The notes: generated by a model from the letters alone, not told the origin. Counted from the first letter of the stretch, positions 1 through 6,328 are shown. The stretch: DNA of 7,956 bases from DAOMOD01 sp964526035 (GCA_964526035.1 CAZGKE010000153.1:1-7956); one strand, 5' to 3'. Program-made: numbers and translations.

Positions 1-37
1 GTGCAGGAAGCGCAACACCGGGGCGTCCTTTCTCTTG

Positions 38-71
38 GTTACTTCTCTTTGGACGAGCAAAGAGAAGTGAC
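38..71. repeat. 14-bp stem inverted repeat (GTTACTTCTCTTTG / CAAAGAGAAGTGAC)
   Basis: The arms 38-51 and 58-71 pair over 14 positions with one G-T wobble (third pair) around a six-base loop, GACGAG. It is AT-richer than its surroundings. I recognise a close consensus, GTTACTTTTCTTTG...CAAAGAAAAGTAAC, as an abundant intergenic repeat in Xanthomonas/Lysobacter-type genomes, where it often lies just past gene ends and creates spurious C-terminal peptides. Here it lies about 130 bp past the yheS stop and may also lie past a gene beyond the left edge. Its function is unknown. Confidence 0.6.
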
Positions 72-148
72 TCGGCCGCCGGGAGGCGGACGAAACCATG
101 TCATGGATGACACCACAAGACCCGCCGCAGGCGGACATTCCCAGAGAT

Positions 149-167
149 GTCGGCATGGGATGCCGAC
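149..167 (-). terminator. Candidate terminator-like hairpin downstream of yheS
   Basis: Perfect 8-bp arms GTCGGCAT (149-156) and ATGCCGAC (160-167) with a three-base loop, starting 31 nt after the yheS TAG stop in the direction of transcription. No T-run follows on the minus strand, so it is not a canonical intrinsic terminator. It could protect the mRNA 3' end or simply be one unit of the hairpin array. Confidence 0.25.
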
Positions 168-198
168 CTCCATGCGAGCCTCCAGGCGGACCAAAAAC

Positions 199-2103
199 CT
201 AAGACGTCAACTGCTCCCCCAACTCCAGCCATTCATGCTCAAGCGCCTCGCGCTCGGCGTGCAGCTCCGCCTGCTGCTTGCCCAGACGCGCGACTTCGGC
301 TGCATCGCCGTCTTCGTACAGGGCTGGATTGCCCAACGCGTCTCCGACCACAGCAGCAGCGCTGTCGATCTCCGCGAGGCGCTTCTCGATGACGGCAATG
401 CGCTGGCGCAATGGGCGCTGGCGTTCGCGCTGCTCGGCAGCGGCACGCCGACGTTCCTTGGGGTTCTCCTGCGGCGCGCCACGCGTCGATGGGCCGCTCA
501 ACGGACCATCGCTGCGCCGTGTGCGCAACCAGCGCGCGTAGTCGTCGAGGTCGCCGTCGAATTGCTCGACGGCGCCGTCGGCGACCCGCCAGAAGCTGTC
601 GCAGACCATGCCGATCAGATGGCGATCGTGCGACACCAACACCAGGGCACCTGCGAATTCCGCCAGCGCCTCGGCCAGCGCCTCGCGCATGTCGAGGTCA
701 AGATGGTTGGTGGGCTCGTCTAGCAGCAGCAGGCTGGGTTTGTGCCACGCAATCAGGCTGAGCGCGAGACGCGCACGCTCGCCGCCGGAGAAGCCGTCGA
801 CCGGCTCGAACACACGCTCGCCGGCGAAGTTCCACTGCCCCAGCCAGTTGCGCCAAACCTGTTCGCCCTGCCCTGGCGCGATGCGCGCGAGGTGATCGAC
901 CGGGCTCTCGCCGGCGGTGAGGCTGTCTACCGTGTGCTGGGTAAAGTAGCCGACGCGGGCGTCGCCGTGCAGCAGACGCTCGCCGCCCAGAATGGCCAGC
1001 TCACCGGCAATGGTTTTCACCATGGTCGACTTGCCGGCGCCATTGGGTCCGAGCAGGGCGACGCGGTCGCCGGGCTCCAACGCAAAGCGCACCTCGCGCA
1101 GGATCACCGCCGGTTCGCCGCCCGTCTCGGCAGGCGGATAGCCAGCCACCACGCCGTCCATGCGCAGCAGCGGCGAAGGCAGCTTCGGCGGCGTGGCGAA
1201 GCCGAAACGGAACGGGCTTTCCGCGCGCACGGCCTCGGTGCCGGCAAGCTTCTCGATGCGCTTCAGCCGCGACTGCGCCTGTTTGGCCTTGGTGGCCTTG
1301 GCGCGGAAACGGTCCACGAAGGACTGCAGGTGTGCGCGCACCGCCTGCTCTCGTTCGTGCGTGATCTGCTGCAGGCGCAGCTGCTCGGCGCGCTGGCGCT
1401 CGAAGCTGGTGTAGTCACCGGCATAGAGTTTGGCGCGGCCGTCGTGCAGATGCATCGTATGGGTACAGACGCCGTCAAGAAACTCGCGGTCGTGCGAGAT
1501 CAGCAGCAGGGTGCCTTCGTAGCGCAGCAGCCAGTCCTCCAGCCACAGCACCGCATCCAGATCGAGATGGTTGGTGGGCTCGTCGAGCAGCAGCAGGTCG
1601 GAAGGCGCCATCAGCGCGCGGGCAAGGTTGAGGCGCATGCGCCATCCACCTGAAAACGTGCCCACGGACTGGGCGTGGGTAGGCGCGGGGAAACCCAGCC
1701 CGTGCAGCAGGCGTGCGGCACGCGCGGGCCCGTCGTAGCCGCGCAGATGATCGAGCTCATGGTGCGCGGCCGCCTGCGCCTCGGCATCGCCGCGACGCTC
1801 GGCGTCGCGCTCGGCGGCCAGCGCCGCAGCGAGCGCGACATCGCCACCGAGCACGAAGTCGACCGCCGACTCCGGCAGGGCCGGCGTCTCTTGCGCCACG
1901 CTGGCGATGCGCAGCGCGCCCGGCAGATCGATGCTGCCCTGATCGGCATCGAGCTCCCCGGTGATGGCCGCGAACAGGCTCGACTTGCCGCAGCCATTGC
2001 GCCCGACCACGCCGATACGCCAGCCCGGGTACAGGGTGGCGTCGACTTCGGAAAGCAGCAGATGGCCGCCGCGGCGCAGCGCGAGGTTGCGGAAGGAGAT
2101 CAT
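199..2103 (-). CDS. yheS: YheS-like ABC-F ATPase (ribosome-associated translation factor)
   Basis: Soluble protein of 634 aa, close to the usual length of E. coli YheS (about 637 aa), and recognisably similar from end to end. There are two ABC cassettes and no membrane segments. Cassette 1 has Walker A GRNGCGKS (34-41, K40), signature SGGWR (151-155), Walker B LLLLDEPTNHLD (D174, E175) and switch H204. The inter-cassette linker (about 231-310) is highly charged and contains RAKATKAKQAQSR (267-279), typical of the ABC-F tether that enters the ribosomal E site. Cassette 2 has Walker A GPNGAGKST (352-360, K358), signature SGGER (439-443), catalytic E463 and H492. A coiled-coil tail covers about 545-634. 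Both catalytic glutamates are present, so it should be an active ATPase. ABC-F proteins relieve stalled or non-productive ribosomes; the exact role of YheS is less certain. The ATG is supported because MISFRNLALRRG matches the YheS N-terminus. No Shine-Dalgarno precedes it; a TACACT box sits 9 nt upstream. Confidence 0.95.
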   Translation of the reverse strand: MISFRNLALRRGGHLLLSEVDATLYPGWRIGVVGRNGCGKSSLFAAITGELDADQGSIDLPGALRIASVAQETPALPESAVDFVLGGDVALAAALAAERDAERRGDAEAQAAAHHELDHLRGYDGPARAARLLHGLGFPAPTHAQSVGTFSGGWRMRLNLARALMAPSDLLLLDEPTNHLDLDAVLWLEDWLLRYEGTLLLISHDREFLDGVCTHTMHLHDGRAKLYAGDYTSFERQRAEQLRLQQITHEREQAVRAHLQSFVDRFRAKATKAKQAQSRLKRIEKLAGTEAVRAESPFRFGFATPPKLPSPLLRMDGVVAGYPPAETGGEPAVILREVRFALEPGDRVALLGPNGAGKSTMVKTIAGELAILGGERLLHGDARVGYFTQHTVDSLTAGESPVDHLARIAPGQGEQVWRNWLGQWNFAGERVFEPVDGFSGGERARLALSLIAWHKPSLLLLDEPTNHLDLDMREALAEALAEFAGALVLVSHDRHLIGMVCDSFWRVADGAVEQFDGDLDDYARWLRTRRSDGPLSGPSTRGAPQENPKERRRAAAEQRERQRPLRQRIAVIEKRLAEIDSAAAVVGDALGNPALYEDGDAAEVARLGKQQAELHAEREALEHEWLELGEQLTS

Positions 2104-2112
2104 GGGGCGCGC

Positions 2113-2118
2113 AGTGTA
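2113..2118 (-). promoter_or_regulatory. Candidate -10 box (TACACT) giving a near-leaderless yheS transcript
   Basis: On the minus strand TACACT ends 9 nt before the yheS ATG. Transcription starting about 7 nt after a -10 box would place the mRNA 5' end 1-3 nt from the start codon, consistent with the lack of a Shine-Dalgarno. No good -35 box is visible at the normal distance, so the call rests on the -10 box and its position. Confidence 0.35.
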
Positions 2119-2197
2119 GCGGCGCGCGAGGGTCAGGACGAGCCGTCATGAAGTCCACGACCACGCCCTCGCTGGCAATTCGGCGGCCGTTCCCGGC

Positions 2198-2203
2198 TAG
2201 AGT
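2198..2203 (+). promoter_or_regulatory. Candidate -10 box (TAGAGT) for the diguanylate cyclase gene
   Basis: TAGAGT matches the sigma-70 -10 consensus at four of six positions and lies 36 nt before the proposed ATG of the cyclase, in the 136-bp divergent spacer. CTGGCA at 2172-2177 could be a weak -35, but its 20-bp spacing is too long. This is a guess from position and composition. Confidence 0.25.
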
Positions 2204-2239
2204 GTTCGCACCGCACGCCCAACCCGGGGCCGCAAGTCC

Positions 2240-3379
2240 ATGACCTTCCAAGCCCGCAAACACCGCAATCGCCGGCCGACCACTCAGCTGTTGGCCGTCA
2301 TGCTGTGGACCTTCCTTGTTCGGGTGCAGCCTGGTGCATCGCAAGCGTCGGTCCGTGCCTGGCAAATCGAGCTGCGCCTGAAGCCGCTGGCGATGGCACT
2401 GGCGGCGCTGGTGCTGAGCTGGGTCGCGGTCGACTACTTCACGCTGTCGGCGACCGAGTTCGGTCAGGTAATGGTGGCGCGGCTGCTGCTGGCGGGACTG
2501 CTGATCGGGCTCGCTTGGCTGCCGGCCGTCCGCGATCCGAACGAAGCGCTGCTGCGACTTGTCGCCCTGATGCTGCTCCAGGTGGCCTTCTACGCATGGA
2601 TGGCCCACGTGGTGGGTCGGGTCGACGATCCCCTGCTCTCGCTCGGCTACAGCCTGTTCCCCATCCTGGTGGTGGCGCAGATTGCGATCTTTCCGCTGGC
2701 GGTCGGCGAGGCGCTGCTGTTGGCCACGCCGGCGCTGGTAGCAGCGTTGACAGCGCTGCTCGCTGCCGATCCGATCACGCACGCTGCACTGAGCCACCTG
2801 TGGCTGGTCGTCGCCGTGATCGGCATCGCCAGCGCCGCCTCCGCCAGCCAGCTGGCCCTGCTGGTGAGTCTTCTCGGAGCTCGGCAGCAGGCCTCGGAGG
2901 ACGCGCTCACCGGTCTCGCCAACCGACGCATGCTGGACCATCAACTGGCCACCGAGATGGCCAGAGCGCGACGGGAGCGCAAGCCGCTCAGCGTCATCAT
3001 CCTCGATCTCGACCACTTCAAGCGGGTCAACGACAGTTTCGGCCATGCGGTCGGAGATGAAGTACTGGTTCACCTTTCCCATATTTTGCGCGCCGAGCTG
3101 CGTGGCGCTGACCTGCCGGCGCGCAGCGGCGGGGAGGAGTTCTGCCTGCTGCTGCCCGGCATCGGCGCCGATGACGCCTGGCGGGTCGCCGAACGCATCC
3201 GCCAGCGTGTCGAGGCCAATCCCACAGTGCTTTCGGACGGCCGATCGGTCGCGGTTACCGTAAGCCTCGGCGTGGCCAGTCTTGGCGACAGCGACGGTGC
3301 GCAGTCGCTGCTCGACAGGGCCGATAGGGCGATGTACCAGGCCAAGCAGTCGGGACGGAATCGCAGCGCGGCGCTGTGA
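2240..3379 (+). CDS. Membrane-bound GGDEF diguanylate cyclase
   Basis: Predicted 379-aa inner-membrane enzyme that condenses two GTP into cyclic di-GMP. The N-terminal half carries six hydrophobic segments (about 48-66, 77-96, 104-124, 134-153, 156-175, 186-212), a MASE-like sensor without a recognised ligand motif. The GGDEF domain covers about 219-376: it opens with DALTGLANRR (221-230), has the metal-binding stretch LDLDHFK (255-261, D256), then RxxD (R288-D291), exactly five residues, and the active-site GGEEF (297-301). The intact active site implies activity, and the RxxD inhibitory site implies product feedback. The start is uncertain: the ATG at 2240 has no strong Shine-Dalgarno, and residues 1-47 are cationic with no family match that I can name. 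ATG 2300 and GTG 2324 are alternatives that keep all six helices. A response regulator gene follows after 64 bp on the same strand. The gene is divergent from yheS. Confidence 0.9.
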   Translation: MTFQARKHRNRRPTTQLLAVMLWTFLVRVQPGASQASVRAWQIELRLKPLAMALAALVLSWVAVDYFTLSATEFGQVMVARLLLAGLLIGLAWLPAVRDPNEALLRLVALMLLQVAFYAWMAHVVGRVDDPLLSLGYSLFPILVVAQIAIFPLAVGEALLLATPALVAALTALLAADPITHAALSHLWLVVAVIGIASAASASQLALLVSLLGARQQASEDALTGLANRRMLDHQLATEMARARRERKPLSVIILDLDHFKRVNDSFGHAVGDEVLVHLSHILRAELRGADLPARSGGEEFCLLLPGIGADDAWRVAERIRQRVEANPTVLSDGRSVAVTVSLGVASLGDSDGAQSLLDRADRAMYQAKQSGRNRSAAL

Positions 3380-3382
3380 CGA

Positions 3383-3411
3383 TTGCAGCCGGCGCGGACT
3401 GGCCCCACACT
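3383..3411 (+). promoter_or_regulatory. Weak candidate promoter between cyclase and response regulator
   Basis: TTGCAG (3383-3388) and CACACT (3406-3411) are separated by exactly 17 bp, but each matches the sigma-70 consensus at only three of six positions. It would give a leader of roughly 25 nt before the response regulator ATG. The alternative is simple read-through from the cyclase. Confidence 0.2.
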
Positions 3412-3443
3412 GGAGCCCTAACAAGCTTTCCGACCGGAAGTCG

Positions 3444-4001
3444 ATGAACCGTTTTGCCCTGCTAAAGCGCATCTTCCGCGGCAACCAGGCCGAGGCCGAC
3501 CGCCGCCAGACCCAACGGGTGCACGCCCGCGAAGGCGCGCGCGTGCTGATCATCGATGACTCCGCGACGATCGTTGCGGTACTGTCCAAGCTGATGCGCC
3601 AGAACGGCTATGAGCCGATCGGCGCGGGCGATGCCGAGCAGGGGCTGCAGATCGCGGTGCGCGAGGCGCCGGACCTGATTTTCCTCGACATCGTGCTGCC
3701 TGGCATGAACGGCTTTGCCGCGTTGCGCGCGCTGCGCCGCGAGCCGGCAACCCAGAAGATCCCGGTGATCATGATCAGCGGCAATGCCCCTGCCACCGAG
3801 CAGTTCTACGCGCAGCGCATAGGAGCTGACGACTTCATGAAGAAGCCGTTCGGACGCGCCGAAGTGTTCTCGCGAATCGAGCTGCTGGTGGAAGCCGGAC
3901 GCATGCTGCCGCGCCACCAGGCGTCGCGACCGGTGCGCACTACTCCGGCCGAAGACGGCGACGACGTCACGCTGGCTTCGGATACCCCGAAGGAAAGCTG
4001 A
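3444..4001 (+). CDS. Single-domain response regulator (CheY/PilH-like receiver)
   Basis: Predicted 185-aa cytoplasmic protein with one receiver domain (about 33-152) and no DNA-binding or enzymatic output domain. The phosphorylation machinery is complete: acidic pocket D38/D39, phospho-acceptor D82 in LIFLDIVLPGMNG, switch serine S112 in MISGN, switch aromatic F131 and K134 in MKKPF. It presumably accepts phosphate from a histidine kinase encoded elsewhere and works by protein contact, as CheY or the twitching regulators PilG/PilH do. Residues 1-12 (start MNRFALLKRIF) could form a cationic amphipathic helix before a polar linker; the C-terminus (about 155-185) is polar and probably disordered. 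The ATG at 3444 was chosen because GGAAG lies just before it (3436-3440; the 3-nt spacing is short) and because reading further upstream gives arginine- and serine-rich, non-homologous sequence overlapping the cyclase gene. Its place behind a diguanylate cyclase suggests a shared signalling role, which is an inference. Confidence 0.88.
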   Translation: MNRFALLKRIFRGNQAEADRRQTQRVHAREGARVLIIDDSATIVAVLSKLMRQNGYEPIGAGDAEQGLQIAVREAPDLIFLDIVLPGMNGFAALRALRREPATQKIPVIMISGNAPATEQFYAQRIGADDFMKKPFGRAEVFSRIELLVEAGRMLPRHQASRPVRTTPAEDGDDVTLASDTPKES

Positions 4002-4014
4002 CCGCGCGTCGCTT
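3995..4014. terminator. Small hairpin spanning the convergent gene junction
   Basis: Arms AAGC-(T)-GAC and GTC-GCTT pair over 7 bp with one bulged T around a CGCGC loop. The structure contains the whole response regulator stop codon and touches the TPR gene stop, in a 12-bp convergent gap. There is no T-run on the plus strand; on the minus strand a mildly T-rich CTTTCCTT overlaps its end. It is at best a weak bidirectional terminator. Confidence 0.25.
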
Positions 4015-6206
4015 CAGTCCAGACGCAGGTCCACGCCCTCAAGTTCGGCGCGCACCTTGGCCTGGTAGGCGCGGGCGATACCCAACGCTTCGACGAACCG
4101 CGGATCGTCTGCAATTTCCCGGATGTCTGGATCGTGCAGAATCTGGTCGAGGTTGGTGAGCTGGCGTCTGGCCAGTTCCGGCAGCAGGTCGAGGAACGGC
4201 CCCGGATTGCCCCGATAGACCTCGATCTGCGCGCGACCCAGCTCCAGGAAGTACGGCGAATGTCCGGTGCCTGCAAGACGCTGAAGTTCGGCTTCGACCC
4301 GCGGCTCGAGTTCCGCGATCAATGCCTGGTCACCCGCCTGATAGGCGGCGACCAGAACCATCGTAGCCGCCTGGCTCGACTGCTGCGGCAAAGGCGCACC
4401 GCGCACCCAGCCGTCGCGCTCAAGAACGGCGCCGCAGTGGCGAATGATCAGATCCGGTGCGAACGCGCCCTGCACCAGGGTGCAGGCGAGGTCGATGCGC
4501 GTATGCGGGTCGGGGACGGTGGCGAGAAAGGTCTCTACCAGACCGGGCAGTGCATCGTGATCGCCCTCGAGCATGGCAAACCGGATCGGTGCCAGCCGCA
4601 CAGCCATATGCTCGGGATCATGTCGCGCGGCGATTTCAATTTGCCTGCGCGATCCTTCAACGTCACCCACGTTCATCAGCAGGACCGACAGCGCATTGCG
4701 CGCGTCAATGTTGGTCGGTTCCAGTCCCAGAACATGGCTGGCCAGGCGCGCCGAGCGAACCGGATCGCGCAACAGTGCATCCCACATCAGACCCTTGAGG
4801 GTATTGACGTCATTGGGCAGATCCCGCTCGAGCTCCACCGCCAGACGGTCAGCCTCGGCGTCCTCACCCATCAGGCGCAGGTTGCCGAGCAGCACGCGTT
4901 TTCCCACCAGGTACTTGGGATCGACCTCAAGCGTCTTGCGCAGCACCTCGTTGGCTTCCTGGAATCGTCCCAGACTTTGGTAGCTCAGACCCAGCCAATG
5001 GTAGGCGGGGCTGTAGGAGGGGTTGAGCTCAATGGCGCGGCGCAGCGGCGTCAGCGAACCCTCGAAATCGCGGCGGTCGCGCAGCAGCAGCCCCCAGGAC
5101 GCGTGCGCCTCGGCCAGTTGCGGATCGAGTTCAAGCGCCCGCAGCGCCATCGGCTCTGCCAGTCGTCGCGCTTCGGCGGCCTCCAGATCGCCGTAGCCAG
5201 ACAGCAACACGTAAGTGTCGGACAAGCCGCTGAAGGCCGCCGCGTAATCGGGATCGAGACGGATCGCTTCACGGAAATCATCCAGCGCCCGGTTGAGACT
5301 TTCGGCCGTGCGCTGGTACATGGCGTGGCGCCCGCGCAGGTAGGCCTCGAAGGCGACCACGTCGCTGGTGTGCCGGGTGGTGATCTTTTGCGTTTCGGCG
5401 CCGCCGAGCTGGATGCGCAGTGCATCGACGATGGCCAGGGTGATTTCGTCCTGAAGTTCAAAAATGTTCGACATCTCGCGGTCGTAGGTCTCCGACCACA
5501 GATGGAAGCCGTCGCTCGACCGGATCAGCTGAGCGGTGATGCGGATACGTTCGCCGGCGCGCCGCACGCTGCCTTCCAGCACCGTTGCCACGCCGAGCGC
5601 CTCGCCGATACGGCGGATATCGAGACTCTGACCCTTGTACTCGAACGACGAGGTCCGTGCCGCCACGCGCAGGCCGGTAACTCCGACCAGCGCATTGAGC
5701 ACCTCCTCGGCCAGCCCGTCGCCGAAGTACTCGTTCTCCTGGTCCGCCGACATGTTCGCGAACGGCAGCACGGCGATCGAGCTCAGTTCCGCATGCGGCT
5801 CGCCGCCGAACATCTTGTCCCAGCCCAGCCACACCACCAGACCGCTGAGCACGGCAATGATCAGGAAATCCCAGAGGCGCCCACGGCGCATGGCCTGTGC
5901 CTGGGCGGCGGGAAGCTGGTCGCGCGCCGGCGTGCGCACCACGCCTGCGCGGGTGAGGTCGAAGACCCAGGCGAACACCAGCATTACCGGAAAGCCGATC
6001 AGGGCGATCAGCACGACAAACGTGACGGTCCATTCCGGAAGCTTGAGCGCGGGGAAGATGACCGACGCGCCCTCGATGATGGCCCAGGCCACCACCGCGT
6101 AGACTGCCGCAGCCTTGGCCACGCGACGGCGACGAAGCTCATCCAGGAAGCCACTCAGGCCTTCCGGCGCCTGCGCGGTGTCGCCCGCGGACTCAGGCAA
6201 GGTCAT
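4014..6206 (-). CDS. Membrane-anchored TolB-like/TPR repeat protein
   Basis: Predicted 730-aa protein; residue numbers count from the ATG at 6206. An N-terminal module begins with FLDELRRRRVAKAAAVYAVV (20-39) and holds hydrophobic segments at about 33-52, 60-82 and 114-130. It is followed by a TolB-like (FlgO-like) domain (about 142-268), with SIAVLPFANMSAD and EYFGDGLAEEVLNAL. TPR units run over about 285-540, seen in repeated AIRLDPDYAAAF, ALELDPQLAEAH and AIELNPSYSPAY patterns; the rest is helical. This architecture is common in Xanthomonadales and often labelled 'adenylate cyclase', but no cyclase catalytic domain is present, so I do not use that name. The TPR part is probably a protein-binding scaffold; substrate and partner are unknown. 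A GTG at 6215 would add three residues; the ATG is preferred because a GGTGA lies before it and nothing useful precedes the GTG. The gene lies 150 bp downstream of clpB on the same strand. Confidence 0.88.
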   Translation of the reverse strand: MTLPESAGDTAQAPEGLSGFLDELRRRRVAKAAAVYAVVAWAIIEGASVIFPALKLPEWTVTFVVLIALIGFPVMLVFAWVFDLTRAGVVRTPARDQLPAAQAQAMRRGRLWDFLIIAVLSGLVVWLGWDKMFGGEPHAELSSIAVLPFANMSADQENEYFGDGLAEEVLNALVGVTGLRVAARTSSFEYKGQSLDIRRIGEALGVATVLEGSVRRAGERIRITAQLIRSSDGFHLWSETYDREMSNIFELQDEITLAIVDALRIQLGGAETQKITTRHTSDVVAFEAYLRGRHAMYQRTAESLNRALDDFREAIRLDPDYAAAFSGLSDTYVLLSGYGDLEAAEARRLAEPMALRALELDPQLAEAHASWGLLLRDRRDFEGSLTPLRRAIELNPSYSPAYHWLGLSYQSLGRFQEANEVLRKTLEVDPKYLVGKRVLLGNLRLMGEDAEADRLAVELERDLPNDVNTLKGLMWDALLRDPVRSARLASHVLGLEPTNIDARNALSVLLMNVGDVEGSRRQIEIAARHDPEHMAVRLAPIRFAMLEGDHDALPGLVETFLATVPDPHTRIDLACTLVQGAFAPDLIIRHCGAVLERDGWVRGAPLPQQSSQAATMVLVAAYQAGDQALIAELEPRVEAELQRLAGTGHSPYFLELGRAQIEVYRGNPGPFLDLLPELARRQLTNLDQILHDPDIREIADDPRFVEALGIARAYQAKVRAELEGVDLRLD

Positions 6207-6221
6207 CGAGTTCACCAGTCG

Positions 6222-6240
6222 GGCGCATGCGCCAAGGGTA
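6222..6240 (-). promoter_or_regulatory. Candidate -10 box with overlapping 12-bp palindrome (operator-like)
   Basis: GGCGCATGCGCC at 6222-6233 is a perfect 12-bp palindrome whose edge lies 15 nt before the TPR gene ATG. Immediately upstream on the minus strand is TACCCT (6240-6235), a possible -10 box that would put the transcription start inside the palindrome. A protein bound there could block initiation. The -35 region is poor (TGGCGG at 17-bp spacing), so the promoter is uncertain; the palindrome itself is exact. Confidence 0.35.
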
Positions 6241-6320
6241 GGGCAAAGACCCGCAGCCCGCCACCGTCATACAGGCCGAACGCACCACTTCGCCGCAAGT
6301 TCATCCCGCCTGCGCCAAGG
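6224..6320 (-). repeat. Pair of 14-bp direct repeats CCTTGGCGCA[T/G]GCG
   Basis: Reading the minus strand, CCTTGGCGCAGGCG (6320-6307) and CCTTGGCGCATGCG (6237-6224) agree at 13 of 14 positions and start 83 bp apart, both in the spacer between clpB and the TPR gene. Each overlaps a different palindrome: the upstream copy shares CCTTGGC with the 15-bp palindrome at 6314-6328, and the downstream copy shares GGCGCATGCG with the one at 6222-6233. The arrangement suggests two binding sites for one regulator, or a decayed small repeat. Confidence 0.45.
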
Positions 6321-6328
6321 ACCTTGGC
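6314..6328. other. 15-bp palindrome GCCAAGG-A-CCTTGGC after clpB
   Basis: Perfect 7-bp arms around one central base, 28 nt past the clpB stop codon. As RNA it could form a 6-bp stem with a three-base loop, but no T-run follows on the minus strand, so it does not look like a normal intrinsic terminator. As DNA it is equally plausible as a dimeric protein-binding site. I see no other strong terminator for clpB in this spacer. Confidence 0.4.

Larger units (their letters stand above)
38..191. repeat. Intergenic multi-hairpin repeat array with three AGGCGGAC boxes
   Basis: This non-coding stretch after the yheS stop is built from consecutive inverted repeats. The arms are 38-51/58-71 (14 bp), 76-80/85-89 (CCGCC/GGCGG), 99-104/107-112 (TGTCAT/ATGACA), 122-126/130-134 (CCGCC/GGCGG again), 134-138/147-151 (GACAT/ATGTC), 149-156/160-167 (GTCGGCAT/ATGCCGAC) and 178-181/184-187. 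The 8-mer AGGCGGAC occurs at 84-91, 129-136 and 184-191; the first two copies form the 3' side of the two identical 5-bp GC stems. All this is read directly from the sequence. The layout resembles the modular intergenic repeats of Xanthomonadaceae, but that assignment is from memory. No U-tract follows any of the stems, so a plain terminator role is not shown. Confidence 0.6.

Noticed and set aside
1..70. Possible C-terminal tail of a plus-strand gene, ending in a WTSKEK-type peptide at a TGA (68-70)
   Set aside because: This peptide is what the inverted repeat at 38-71 encodes when read in that frame; too little upstream sequence is visible to support a real gene.
742..1653. A 303-codon plus-strand frame opposite yheS
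   Set aside because: It mirrors the ABC-F gene in antisense; the composition is a shadow of the coding strand and no motif is recognisable.
2280..2350. A tRNA-like string (CTCAGCTG ... GTTCG) near the cyclase start, whose translation FLVRVQPG resembles spurious tRNA-derived peptides
   Set aside because: The acceptor, anticodon and T-arm stems do not pair and the T-loop consensus is missing, so it is not a tRNA gene.
1757..3589. A 610-codon open frame on the minus strand across the yheS/cyclase spacer
   Set aside because: It overlaps yheS in another frame and lies antisense to the cyclase, whose GGDEF homology is unambiguous. No recognisable domain.
4014..6206. Adenylate cyclase annotation for the TPR protein
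   Set aside because: Only the TolB-like and TPR parts found in many such annotated proteins are present; no class III cyclase catalytic domain is visible.
6314..6328. The palindrome after clpB as a standard rho-independent terminator
   Set aside because: The stem is short, the loop small, and there is no T-run on either side; it is listed only as a palindrome.
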